Assembly: GCF_031846515.1 (NCBI RefSeq) | Contig: NZ_JAVRHO010000019.1 | Span: forward strand, 25,920-89,919 | Direction: 5' to 3' | DNA from: Autumnicola lenta | GTDB taxonomy: Bacteria; Bacteroidota; Bacteroidia; Flavobacteriales; Flavobacteriaceae | Length of the DNA: 64,000 nt | Shown here: one piece after another, positions 17,655-25,696 of the stretch | Layout of the letters: every line of letters begins with the position of its first letter | Numbering within the stretch: the first letter of the stretch is position 1 | Notes under the pieces: generated by a model | The model's input: the letters and a program-made list of their open reading frames with translations, nothing else | Database searches by the model: none | Told to the model about the DNA's origin: nothing | Translations under genes and position numbers: made by a program

Positions 17655-18700
17655 TGTAATAAGATTCTTTGTGCTGAAAATCCGGGACCAAAACTGAGCA
17701 TTATTCCCTGTTCCCCCTTAGAAATATCTTTTTCCATAAACCGCTGCAATACATAAAGTACCGTCGCGCTGCTCATATTGCCATACAAACGCAAGACTTC
17801 CCGGGTATCATCAATATTCTTTCCTAAGTTACCAAAAAGATCAGAGACTGTTTGTACAATTTTTCTTCCACCCGGATGAAAAATGAGATGATCTACTTTT
17901 TCTATGGAACTGTTATTTCTTTCCAGAAAAGGAAAAATAATATCTGAAAAATGATTTGAAATAGTTTCGGGAACCCTCTGGTCCAGGATCATTTGCAATC
18001 CCTGGTTGGTAAGATCAAATCCCATCATTTGAGTTGCATCATAAAAATGATACATTTCTTCAGCAAGAATTTCAGGTCCTTCTATATTTTCTTCAGAAGA
18101 CATAAGCACACATGCAGCACCATCGCCAAAAATAGCAGCACTTACCATATTTGCCATACTGTAATCCTCGAGCTGAAAAGTCGCCGTGGGACTTTCTACA
18201 GCAATCACCGCTGCCCGTTTCCCGGGATTGGCTTTAAGAAAATTATGAGCATAAATCATTCCCGAAATACCCGCAGCACAGCCCATTTCGGTTACCGGAA
18301 GCCGCGTGATATCCTGTCTTAAGTTTAGGTCATTGATCAAATATGCATCCAGCGAAGGAATCATAATTCCCGTACAACTAACGGTAATAATGTAATCCAG
18401 CGAATCTGCCTTCCATTGCGCATTATCGAGTGATTTTTTAAGAACATTTTTTCCCAGTTTCTTTACTTCCCGCACATAAATATTGTTCTTATCTTCAAAA
18501 GAAGTAGAGGTAAAAACTTCTTCGGGAGCCATAATGGAATAACGCTTATCCACACCTGCCCCTTCAAATATTTTCAGAATTTTTCTTCGGAACCTTTCAT
18601 CCTGTCCACTCAACCATGTTTCCACTAATGGTAGCACATCTGCCGTTTCCCGGGAATATTCCGGAAGTTCTTTTTCAACCTTTACAATTTTTACACTCAT
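17648..18700 (-). CDS. Type III polyketide synthase (chalcone/stilbene synthase family)
   Basis: From the start at 18700 (MSVKIVKV), chosen because it avoids overlap with the methyltransferase stop at 18705, the protein has 350 residues. Cys141 in TEMGCAAGISGM, His275 in IFHPGGRK and Asn308 in YGNMSSATVL form the type III PKS Cys-His-Asn triad. SFGPGFS near the C-terminus matches the GFGPG signature. Such enzymes load an acyl starter, extend it with malonyl-CoA several times and cyclise it to resorcinols, phloroglucinols or pyrones. Neighbouring genes encode its own acyl-ACP machinery, a methyltransferase and a flavoprotein. The product is not known from sequence; an alkyl- or alkenyl-resorcinol or pyrone is the best guess. 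Confidence 0.92.
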   Translation of the reverse strand: MSVKIVKVEKELPEYSRETADVLPLVETWLSGQDERFRRKILKIFEGAGVDKRYSIMAPEEVFTSTSFEDKNNIYVREVKKLGKNVLKKSLDNAQWKADSLDYIITVSCTGIMIPSLDAYLINDLNLRQDITRLPVTEMGCAAGISGMIYAHNFLKANPGKRAAVIAVESPTATFQLEDYSMANMVSAAIFGDGAACVLMSSEENIEGPEILAEEMYHFYDATQMMGFDLTNQGLQMILDQRVPETISNHFSDIIFPFLERNNSSIEKVDHLIFHPGGRKIVQTVSDLFGNLGKNIDDTREVLRLYGNMSSATVLYVLQRFMEKDISKGEQGIMLSFGPGFSAQRILLQW

Positions 18701-18704
18701 GTTT

Positions 18705-19424
18705 CTAATGTTCTTTTTCAATAATCCACTGGTAACGGAACGCCCACTTCCAGCTTACTTCCTGTTTATCTGAAGGAATTTGTGCAGCCAGTTTTTTAAT
18801 GTCCTCTTTTTTGAATCCGCGCAGGATGGAAATCAATCCATCTTTCCTGGCGATTTCATTATTAATAAATACGCCGCAAAAGGCCTGGAAAAGCCTGTAA
18901 GCCGCTTTACTCCGGTGAAGGTCGTTAATAACGATCCCAATACGCGCCTGCCGGTAGAAATCCTGTAATAAATTTATAATTGCCGGATTTTTAAAGTGAT
19001 GCAGCGTGAGCGTACACAGGATTATATCATATTGCTGATTCTTAAATTCCTCACTAAAAATGTTGAGGGTTTCGAATCTCAACTCCGGAAATCCTTCAGA
19101 AATTTCTTCTGCAATTTTTATAGCATGTGGATTGGCATCTATACCTGTGAGATTTAACTTGTGGTTGTTCTTTCTTCCCCATTTTGCTATTTCCCTTAAA
19201 ATAGCACCATTTCCGCAGCCGACATCTACAATTTCTATAGTTATTTCCTTCGGAACACTTTCAAGAAGCTTTTGTACTCCCTGAATGGTAATGTTATTTC
19301 CCCCAAGCCATTTATTGATGTTATCCAGGTCATGCAAGGTTTTTTTTAGTTCTTCACCACTCAACTCGAAATCATCCATGATCTCCTCCTGATCTGTCCT
19401 TTTTGAAGTATCTATGCTGCTCAT
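18705..19424 (-). CDS. SAM-dependent class I methyltransferase of the type III PKS cluster
   Basis: The 239-residue protein shows the SAM-binding loop EIVDVGCGNGAILREIAK (residues 64-81), the acidic ribose-binding end of strand 2 in LTGIDANPHAI, and DIILCTLTLHHF as motif IV/post-I. This is the UbiE/UbiG-like layout used on phenols and quinone precursors. It overlaps the FAD gene by 4 bp and stops 4 bp before the PKS start, so the three form one translational unit. The likely role is O- or C-methylation of the polyketide product, as for the methyltransferase beside the Streptomyces phenolic-lipid PKS. Confidence 0.88.
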   Translation of the reverse strand: MSSIDTSKRTDQEEIMDDFELSGEELKKTLHDLDNINKWLGGNNITIQGVQKLLESVPKEITIEIVDVGCGNGAILREIAKWGRKNNHKLNLTGIDANPHAIKIAEEISEGFPELRFETLNIFSEEFKNQQYDIILCTLTLHHFKNPAIINLLQDFYRQARIGIVINDLHRSKAAYRLFQAFCGVFINNEIARKDGLISILRGFKKEDIKKLAAQIPSDKQEVSWKWAFRYQWIIEKEH

Positions 19425-20545
19425 GCTACAGTTTTTCCGTGAGTTCTTTTTATGATGTGGGGCAGAAGAAAAGGCAGCTTACTGATAAGGTTTTGAGAGA
19501 CCCCGGCCATTCCTGGATTTATCAAAATACTTTGTAAAACTCTTCCTGTTAATAACCTGGTTTTAAATTCTTTATTCCATTTCATTTGATATCCTTCTTC
19601 AACTTCAGTTCTATTGCTAAGTTTCTTATTATGAAAGGCAAGAATAGCTTCTGAAGCCATTTTGCCACTGTGAATAGCCATGGCCATTCCATTACCACAT
19701 AGAGGATGAATTAAGCCTGCAGCATCTCCCAGCATTAAAACGTGATTTTCAATCAGAGACTTTTCATCAAATGAAACTTGTGCAATGGTCAAATCTTTTT
19801 CAAAGGCAGGTTTAGCATCCTGGAAGAAGGACTGAAGGTGCGGATTTTCAGAAAGAACATTGTTTTTATAGTCTTCGGGAGCTTTATGTTCCTTAAAGCT
19901 TTTGTACGTGGCCAGGTAACAAACATTAACAGCTCCGTTCTCTACTTTTGACAGTCCGCAGTAGCCACCTCTAAAGTTATGAAGGGAAACCAGATTGTCG
20001 GGATAATCTTCATGCCGATAATGTGCTTTTACAGCAAGCCACTCTGATTTCTTCTGAATGAAGTTCCGATCAAGGTTTTTGTCAATTATCGACCTTTTCC
20101 CAAAAGCGCCAAGAACGAAATCTGCCGTAAGTTCTGTACCTTCAGAAGTAGTGATTTCAAATATATCATTGGAATATGTAATGTCTGTGACTGTTTCCGG
20201 TATAATTTCAGCACCTCTTTTTACAGCCATTTTATAAAGATAATTATCCAGAGCATAGCGGCTTACTCCTATTCCGCCCATTTCCAACTCAGAAGAAACT
20301 TTTTTTCCTGATGTTGTGCTGTAATTAAGAGTATTAATTTCTACAGGAGCTAAATACTTTAGAGAAATATCAAGAGAATTCAGATAAGGAATAATTTCTT
20401 TAGAAAGATATTCTCCACAAACTTTATGACGCGGAAAAGTATCCTTTTCGAAAAGCACCACTTTTAAGTTGTTGGAAGCCAGGTGAATTGCTGCGGTTAA
20501 ACCAGCCAGGCCCCCGCCCACTATAGCAATTTTACCAATTCTCAT
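19421..20545 (-). CDS. FAD-dependent oxidoreductase / hydroxylase of the type III PKS cluster
   Basis: The 374-residue protein begins with the dinucleotide fold IAIVGGGLAGLTAAIHLA and has LFEKDTFPRHKVCGEYLS and GDAAGLIHPLCGNGMAMA, the second FAD motif of the UbiH/geranylgeranyl-reductase superfamily. It may hydroxylate the aromatic ring made by the PKS, giving a quinone, or reduce double bonds of an isoprenoid or polyene tail. It is the first gene of the cluster and overlaps the methyltransferase gene by 4 bp. I see no TAnnTTTG box just upstream; the ompA terminator lies only about 30 bp before the start. Confidence 0.85.
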   Translation of the reverse strand: MRIGKIAIVGGGLAGLTAAIHLASNNLKVVLFEKDTFPRHKVCGEYLSKEIIPYLNSLDISLKYLAPVEINTLNYSTTSGKKVSSELEMGGIGVSRYALDNYLYKMAVKRGAEIIPETVTDITYSNDIFEITTSEGTELTADFVLGAFGKRSIIDKNLDRNFIQKKSEWLAVKAHYRHEDYPDNLVSLHNFRGGYCGLSKVENGAVNVCYLATYKSFKEHKAPEDYKNNVLSENPHLQSFFQDAKPAFEKDLTIAQVSFDEKSLIENHVLMLGDAAGLIHPLCGNGMAMAIHSGKMASEAILAFHNKKLSNRTEVEEGYQMKWNKEFKTRLLTGRVLQSILINPGMAGVSQNLISKLPFLLPHIIKRTHGKTVA

Positions 20546-20574
20546 GTTATGAAGATAATTAAAAAGAACAAAAA

Positions 20575-20597
20575 AATCCCGGCGGTTAACCGGGATT
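20575..20597 (-). terminator. Rho-independent terminator of the OmpA-like lipoprotein gene
   Basis: AATCCCGG at 20575-20582 pairs perfectly with CCGGGATT at 20590-20597 around a 7-nt loop. On the minus strand the stem is followed by a T-run (A-run 20571-20576 on the plus strand). It separates the OmpA-like gene from the PKS cluster. Confidence 0.88.
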
Positions 20598-20620
20598 ATA
20601 TATTGTTTAAGTATTCTCTA

Positions 20621-21322
20621 TTAATTTTCTGAAGTTGCCTCTTGCGCTTCTTGCTTCAATTCGTCACTAGCCACAATTGCTAACTCTACCCTACGGTTTT
20701 TAGCCCGACCTTCTGCCGTTGTGTTGTCGTACTTCGGCTGAGATTCACCGTACCAGTTTGTAGTTAACCTTCCCTGGGCAATACCTCCATTGGTGACAAG
20801 GTAATTAGTTACAGCCTGCGCCCTGTTCTTAGAAAGGGTAAGATTGTAACTTTCTGCCCCTCTGTCATCTGTATGTCCTTCAACCAGAATATTGGTATCT
20901 GGATATTCTTTTAAAATATTTGCGAGTTTATTAAGGGTTTCACGAGACTCACCGGAAATATCTGATTTATCCGTAGCAAAATAAACTCCGCTGCTTTCAT
21001 CAAAAGTAACGTTGATTCCTTCTCCTACACGTTCTACTTCGGCACCAGGAATTTCCTGTTCAATTTCTTTTGCTTGTTTATCCATTCGACTACCAATGTA
21101 ACCACCGGCAGCACCACCAACAACCCCACCAATAATTGCTCCCAGGGCGGTATTTCCATCGCCGGTATTATTACCTATAACTCCGCCAATTACAGCGCCA
21201 CTACCGGCTCCAATCACGGCTCCTTTTTGTTTATTATTCGCATTTCTTGTAGCGTCACAGGCAAATAGCATGCTGGCTGCAAAAAAAACTGCGGTAAACT
21301 TATTTAGCATTCTACTTCTCAT
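20621..21322 (-). CDS. OmpA-family lipoprotein with glycine zipper
   Basis: A lipoprotein signal ending in LFAC precedes glycine-zipper repeats (GAVIGAGSGAVIGGVIG, GAIIGGVVGGAAGGYIG), thought to insert in or lie along membranes. The OmpA C-terminal peptidoglycan-binding domain follows (VYFATDKSDISGESRETL, VEGHTDDRGAESYNLTLS, GRAKNRRVEL). It anchors the outer membrane to the cell wall. The start may be MRSRMLNKF or four residues later (21310). It lies 14 bp from a lipocalin-like lipoprotein gene, so the two may be co-transcribed, and it ends at a clear terminator. Confidence 0.92.
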   Translation of the reverse strand: MRSRMLNKFTAVFFAASMLFACDATRNANNKQKGAVIGAGSGAVIGGVIGNNTGDGNTALGAIIGGVVGGAAGGYIGSRMDKQAKEIEQEIPGAEVERVGEGINVTFDESSGVYFATDKSDISGESRETLNKLANILKEYPDTNILVEGHTDDRGAESYNLTLSKNRAQAVTNYLVTNGGIAQGRLTTNWYGESQPKYDNTTAEGRAKNRRVELAIVASDELKQEAQEATSEN

Positions 21323-21335
21323 AATTTGTTCTTTT

Positions 21336-21815
21336 TTAAATTTTAGTAAAGTTCATTCTAATTACGAAAGGCTTACCTTCAAGAGTGACGGTTTGTTCCC
21401 AAACCATATCGTTTTCGCTTAAACTTCGAAGGTTTAATCTGAAGCCCTGTCCTCCTGTAGTGGAGTTCGCATTTTCATCTGTTGGTTTCAGGAGAAAGTC
21501 GTATACACCCTGGGGTGTATTTTCTTCATCTATAGACCAATTAAAATATCTTTGTCCTGTGCTACAGTTAGCACCCTGTAATGTATACGTTCCCTGATTG
21601 TTGTTGGACACAAAGTTCCAGGTACTATTTTCAAAGCACGAAGCCGAGGCATCGTTTAGCAGGGTCACATTAAAAGTACCTGTGTTTTGAGGATAAGTAA
21701 CACTTGTAAGCGTCCAATCTCCTTTAAACGTTTTACGCGCTTCTCTTGCTACTTTGCTGGGGCCGCAGGCGGCGATTAGGATAGCAAATGTCAATACAGT
21801 TAGTATCTTTTTCAT
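21336..21815 (-). CDS. Lipocalin-like lipoprotein
   Basis: ATG 21815 gives a clean lipoprotein signal (MKKILTVLTFAILIAACGPS); an upstream frame to 21845 adds nothing useful. The rest is a small beta-rich domain (GDWTLTSVTYPQNTGTFNVT, FENSTWNFVSNNNQGTYTL, RFNLRSLSEN-type strands) of the lipocalin-like type common in Bacteroidota. It probably sits in the outer membrane facing the periplasm. It precedes the OmpA-like lipoprotein by 14 bp. Confidence 0.8.
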   Translation of the reverse strand: MKKILTVLTFAILIAACGPSKVAREARKTFKGDWTLTSVTYPQNTGTFNVTLLNDASASCFENSTWNFVSNNNQGTYTLQGANCSTGQRYFNWSIDEENTPQGVYDFLLKPTDENANSTTGGQGFRLNLRSLSENDMVWEQTVTLEGKPFVIRMNFTKI

Positions 21816-21841
21816 TGTTGTTTTGGGTTTAAAGTAAAAAC

Positions 21842-21872
21842 CCAATGTAGATCATATGTTGATCTACATTGG
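21842..21872 (-). terminator. Terminator of the DUF1328 gene
   Basis: CCAATGTAGATCA (21842-21854) pairs perfectly over 13 bp with TGATCTACATTGG (21860-21872), loop of 5. On the minus strand it is followed by GTTTTTAC. It lies 23 bp downstream of the small DUF1328 gene. Confidence 0.85.
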
Positions 21873-21895
21873 ATTTAATAATATTAAATTTAGTC

Positions 21896-22057
21896 CTATC
21901 TTCTAAATAACCTGCTCAATAGAGATATTACCAGAAGAACTACAAAGATCCAGAAAATAATCTGGGCAATATCAGCAGCTCCCTCTGCTATACCACCAAA
22001 TCCAAATATTGCAGCGATTATAGCAATGATTAAAAAAATGATAATTAGACGTATCAT
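21896..22057 (-). CDS. DUF1328-family small membrane protein
   Basis: This short gene encodes 53 residues: MIRLIIIFLIIAIIAAIFGF, then GGIAEGAADIAQ, then a second hydrophobic helix IIFWIFVVLLVISLLS and a basic end RLFRR. It is the YtjA/DUF1328 pattern of two membrane helices around a GGIAxGAAxIA loop, found in many bacteria and often stress-induced; the function is unknown. It has its own terminator at 21842-21872 and probably its own promoter upstream, though no TAnnTTTG box is clear. Confidence 0.88.
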   Translation of the reverse strand: MIRLIIIFLIIAIIAAIFGFGGIAEGAADIAQIIFWIFVVLLVISLLSRLFRR

Positions 22058-22479
22058 AATAATTGGTTTTAATTGATTAGATAGATCTAAATTAGGTCAG
22101 GAGTTTCCGGTGAACAAAAGATTATTAATACTTTAACAGAGACTCTGTTAAGAAATATTAAAAATATCAGGTGAAACTTGTTAAATTATTAATGTTCTAT
22201 TAATTCAGCAACTTCTTTTATACAATTAGGAGAATGAGGCCATCTCTGCCTTTAATTTTTTCGCCTCCTAATATGACTGTCGATATTTGCCATTTTTCGG
22301 GCTCCTCTTTTTTATTTCATTTTTTCTGTTTTAGAAAAAATGCAAGTATGGCTACGGAACGGAAATACAACAGCTATTTTCTGATATAATCAAAAAGAGC
22401 TAAGGAAGATTAAAAAGCTACGGCATCTCGCTTAATTTATTTAACTTTGATTGATTATTACACAAAAAACCACACAATA
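22058..22479. other. Gene-free region with motif copy and promoter of the 2OG oxygenase
   Basis: This 422-bp gap between divergent genes holds the motif TCGATATTTGCCATTTTTCG at 22279-22298. At 22442-22449 there is TAACTTTG, a full TAnnTTTG -7 box 30 bp before the ATG at 22480. A TTG at the -33 position is not evident. Nothing else recognisable was found. Confidence 0.6.
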
Positions 22480-23436
22480 ATGGCTATGAACAATATTCCC
22501 AGTGTAGATCTGGCCGATTTTTTATCTGATGATCTTAAAAGGAAACAAAAATTTGTTGATCAAATTGGCAGGGCTTATGAGGAAATAGGTTTTGTTGCAT
22601 TGAAGAACCATTTTTTAAGCGACAAGCTTGTAGAAGAACTATATAAGGAAGTAAAATCCTTTTTTGATCTTCCACTGGAAACCAAGAAGAAATATGAAAT
22701 TGAAGGTTTGGCAGGACAACGCGGATATATTTCCTTCGGAAAAGAACATGCAAAAGGTAAAAAGGAAGGTGATCTAAAGGAATTCTGGCATTTTGGCCAG
22801 GAACCTGCAGAAGATGCCAATCTTACCGAAGAATATCCTAAGAATGTTCAGGTTGAAGAGCTTAAAGATTTTAATCATGTAGGCATGGAAGCTTATAGAA
22901 TGCTCGAAAAAACCGGAATATTTGTTTTGAGGGCTCTTGCTCTTCATATTGGACTTAAAGAAACATATTTCGATCATTGGGCAAGCAACGGAAACAGCAT
23001 ATTAAGGCCAATCCACTACCCTCCTATTACCGAAGAGCCGAAAGGAGCAGTTCGTGCCGGAGCTCATGGTGATATTAATCTTATCACTTTACTTATGGGG
23101 GCATCTACAGGTGGATTGCAGGTGCTTAGAAAAGATGGCGAATGGATAGATGCCATTCCTCAGGAAGATGAACTTGTGATAAACGTTGGTGACATGCTGG
23201 AACGACATACCAATAACAAACTTCGTTCTACCGTTCACCGGGTTGTAAACCCTCCTAAAGAGGAATGGGACAAGCCAAGATATTCAATACCTTTCTTTTT
23301 ACATCCAAGGAGCGAAATGCCATTGGACTGCTTAGAAGAATGTATAGATGAAAATAACCCAAAACAATATGAAGATATCACCGCAGGGGAGTTTTTACAC
23401 CAGCGGCTTGTAGAAATCGGATTGCTCAAAAAATAA
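22480..23436 (+). CDS. Isopenicillin-N-synthase-like 2-oxoglutarate/Fe(II) dioxygenase
   Basis: Starting at ATG 22480 (the upstream frame lies across the promoter box), the protein has 318 residues. It has the DIOX_N domain (IPSVDLADFL, IGFVALKNH) and the double-stranded beta-helix with His196 and Asp198 in AHGDINLITLL, His253 in STVHRVVN and Arg267-x-Ser269 in RYSIPFFLHP. The histidines and Asp bind iron and Arg/Ser bind 2-oxoglutarate. The substrate is unknown. It is followed after 3 bp by an eIF1-like gene, so the two are in one operon. Confidence 0.88.
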   Translation: MAMNNIPSVDLADFLSDDLKRKQKFVDQIGRAYEEIGFVALKNHFLSDKLVEELYKEVKSFFDLPLETKKKYEIEGLAGQRGYISFGKEHAKGKKEGDLKEFWHFGQEPAEDANLTEEYPKNVQVEELKDFNHVGMEAYRMLEKTGIFVLRALALHIGLKETYFDHWASNGNSILRPIHYPPITEEPKGAVRAGAHGDINLITLLMGASTGGLQVLRKDGEWIDAIPQEDELVINVGDMLERHTNNKLRSTVHRVVNPPKEEWDKPRYSIPFFLHPRSEMPLDCLEECIDENNPKQYEDITAGEFLHQRLVEIGLLKK

Positions 23437-23439
23437 GTT

Positions 23440-23796
23440 ATGGCAAAGAAAAAAATGGGACTTGAAGATCTGGGAGGATTCGTTTTTTCAACCAATGACA
23501 ATTTTGATGAGAACGAATTTACAGATAACGAACAACAGGAAGAACTAAATCCCGGAGATCAGGAATTAGAGGCGCATTTTAGCAATAAAGGGCGCGGCGG
23601 AAAAACTGTTACAATAATTAAAGGTTTTATAGGACCTGAAGAAGAATTGATAGCTTTAGGAAAAAAGCTGAAGAAGAAATGTGGTGTTGGCGGTTCCACT
23701 AAAGACGGTGAAATCATCATTCAGGGTGATGACCGTGAAAAAATCATGGAGATCTTGAGAAAAGAAGGATATAATGTAAAGCGTGTTGGAGGATAA
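23440..23796 (+). CDS. SUI1/eIF1-like translation factor
   Basis: The 118-residue protein has a variable acidic N-terminus and the SUI1 domain (GKTVTIIKGFIGPEEELIALG, KKKCGVGGSTKDGEIIIQGD, ILRKEGYNVKRVGG). Bacterial YciH-type proteins of this family bind the small ribosomal subunit and can influence start-site choice, but their role is poorly known. It begins 3 bp after the 2OG dioxygenase and is followed by DUF1835 and nucleoside phosphorylase genes on the same strand. Confidence 0.9.
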   Translation: MAKKKMGLEDLGGFVFSTNDNFDENEFTDNEQQEELNPGDQELEAHFSNKGRGGKTVTIIKGFIGPEEELIALGKKLKKKCGVGGSTKDGEIIIQGDDREKIMEILRKEGYNVKRVGG

Positions 23797-23824
23797 TCTT
23801 CAGCACGTTTTTTTTATTTAAACT

Positions 23825-24757
23825 ATGGGCAGTAAAACGATACATATAATTAACGGAGACGGTCTTGCCGCAAAAATGATGGAACTGGATATTCCGGGAG
23901 AAGTTATTGTATGGAGGGAACTCCTTTGCGAAGGTCCTACTGTTCAGGAAGTGGGAAGTAACGAATTTATAGAAGTCAGGAAAAAATTTGTAGGAGACAC
24001 TTATGATATTTCACCTGGAGATTACGAGGAAAAATTTATTTCTCAGCTGGAAAAACTTCGTGAACTTGAGGGATATGAGGAAGTTATTCTGTGGTTTGAA
24101 TTTGATCTTTTCTGCCATATAAATATGATTGCTGCAATTAGTTATTTTCTTAACCAGAAGGGGGAAGTGCCCATGTACCTGGTTTGCAGCAAAAAACTGA
24201 ATGGTGAAAATGGACATAAACCACTTACACAACTCAATGCAAAGCAGTTACACAATCATTATAACTGTAAAATTCCTCTTACTTCTGATGATTTACAAAC
24301 AGCAGTTTATATATGGGAGCTTTATTGTAGTAATAATCCTCTGCAATTAAAGGCACAAATAAAAAAGCATAGCAATTTTGAATACCTGTCCAGTTGTATA
24401 CGTGCTCACATAGAGCGTTTTCCTAACAGTAAAACCGGGATAAACTCCCTGGAACGAAACATTCTGGCGATCGTTCAGCGAAATATGATTTCTTCAGAAA
24501 ATCAACTTCTGGGATATGCCCTTGAGTATCAGGGATATTATGGATATAGTGACGATCAAATGCAGCGGTTGTTGAAAAAACTTCAGGATTTTTATCTGGT
24601 AGAAGACGAGCGCGTAATTCTATCCAAGAAAGGGGAAGCGGTTATGGAAGGAAACAAGAATTTTTACAGGGATCTTAATAACAATGAATATTTTGGCGGT
24701 GCAAAAATGTACGACTTCTTATACGAATCAGAATCCCATCGCTTATTAAAACTGTAA
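23825..24757 (+). CDS. DUF1835 domain-containing protein
   Basis: This 310-residue protein begins IHIINGDGLAAKMMELDIPG and has VIVWRELLCEGPT and EVILWFEFDLFCHINM, the DUF1835 pattern, with a helical C-terminal half. No catalytic motif of a known enzyme is evident and the function is unknown. It lies 28 bp after the eIF1-like gene and 1 bp before the nucleoside phosphorylase gene. Confidence 0.85.
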   Translation: MGSKTIHIINGDGLAAKMMELDIPGEVIVWRELLCEGPTVQEVGSNEFIEVRKKFVGDTYDISPGDYEEKFISQLEKLRELEGYEEVILWFEFDLFCHINMIAAISYFLNQKGEVPMYLVCSKKLNGENGHKPLTQLNAKQLHNHYNCKIPLTSDDLQTAVYIWELYCSNNPLQLKAQIKKHSNFEYLSSCIRAHIERFPNSKTGINSLERNILAIVQRNMISSENQLLGYALEYQGYYGYSDDQMQRLLKKLQDFYLVEDERVILSKKGEAVMEGNKNFYRDLNNNEYFGGAKMYDFLYESESHRLLKL

Positions 24758-24758
24758 T

Positions 24759-25628
24759 ATGAGTTTAGCAGCTTCAGAATTAATACTAAATATCGACGGT
24801 AGTATATATCACCTCAATCTTCTACCCGAACACCTGGCAGATACCATAATTGTGGTTGGGGATCCTGACAGGGTAGATAAAGTAGCCGCACATTTTGATA
24901 ATATAGAATATAAGGTAAGAAAAAGGGAATTCCATACCCAAACCGGCACCTATAAAGGAAAGCGTCTTAGCGTGATTTCTACCGGAATAGGAACAGATAA
25001 TATAGATATTGTTTTTAATGAACTGGATGCGCTGGTGAATATCGATTTTGAGAAGAGAACACTAAAAAAAGACCTAAGACAACTGGACATTATCAGGATT
25101 GGAACCACTGGCTCTATTCAACCGGATGTTCCTGTTGATTCTTTTTTAATGAGTAAAGCCGGAGTTGGATTTGATTCTCTCCTTCATTTCTACGACAGCA
25201 ACCATATCCAGGATCTGGAGTTTGCTGAAGCGCTTGTGAAGCACCTGGATTGGTTTCCGAAGAAATCTGCGCCATACGTTGTGGGGAATGATGAAGATCT
25301 TGCCGAAAAACTGAATTCTAAAGAAGTTCATAAAGGAATTACAGCTACAAACGTGGGATTTTATGGTCCGCAAGGGAGAATTTTACGACTCGCACTACAG
25401 GATCCGGAAATGAATAGAAAACTTTCAGAATTTTCTTATAAAGGCCAAAGGATCACAAATCTCGAAATGGAAACTTCAGGAATTTACGGTTTATCAAAAT
25501 TATTGGGTCACAGAGCAGTTTCCATGAATGCAGTAATTGCCAATCGCGCTACAGGAGAATTCAGTGAAGACCCGAAATTGGTAGTCGATGGGCTGATAGC
25601 TTATTGCCTGGAGAGGCTTGCCGGATAA
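24759..25628 (+). CDS. Nucleoside phosphorylase (uridine phosphorylase type)
   Basis: The 289-residue protein has the nucleoside phosphorylase I pattern: TIIVVGDPDRVDKVA (phosphate-binding Gly/Arg), SVISTGIGTDNIDIVFNEL, IRIGTTGSIQPDVPVDSF and NLEMETSGIYGLSKLLG (ribose-binding Glu-Met-Glu). It splits a nucleoside with phosphate into base and ribose-1-phosphate in salvage. The fit is nearest to uridine phosphorylase. It follows the DUF1835 gene by 1 bp. Confidence 0.88.
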   Translation: MSLAASELILNIDGSIYHLNLLPEHLADTIIVVGDPDRVDKVAAHFDNIEYKVRKREFHTQTGTYKGKRLSVISTGIGTDNIDIVFNELDALVNIDFEKRTLKKDLRQLDIIRIGTTGSIQPDVPVDSFLMSKAGVGFDSLLHFYDSNHIQDLEFAEALVKHLDWFPKKSAPYVVGNDEDLAEKLNSKEVHKGITATNVGFYGPQGRILRLALQDPEMNRKLSEFSYKGQRITNLEMETSGIYGLSKLLGHRAVSMNAVIANRATGEFSEDPKLVVDGLIAYCLERLAG

Positions 25629-25673
25629 CTTCTAAATTAACAGAAAATTAAACCCATAGAGGTGCCTTCTTTG

Positions 25674-25681
25674 TATTTTTG
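25674..25681 (+). promoter_or_regulatory. -7 promoter box of ppk1
   Basis: TATTTTTG matches the Bacteroidota -7 consensus TAnnTTTG and lies 15 bp before the ppk1 ATG at 25697, giving a very short leader. No TTG at -33 was seen. Confidence 0.5.
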
Positions 25682-25696
25682 AGCTAAAACGAATTT

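Noticed and set aside
17648..18700. Reading the PKS as a FabH-type ketosynthase III
   Set aside because: The Asn after YG (Asn308) in GNMSSATVL, the His in FHPGGRK and the SFGPG signature fit chalcone-synthase-type PKS better.
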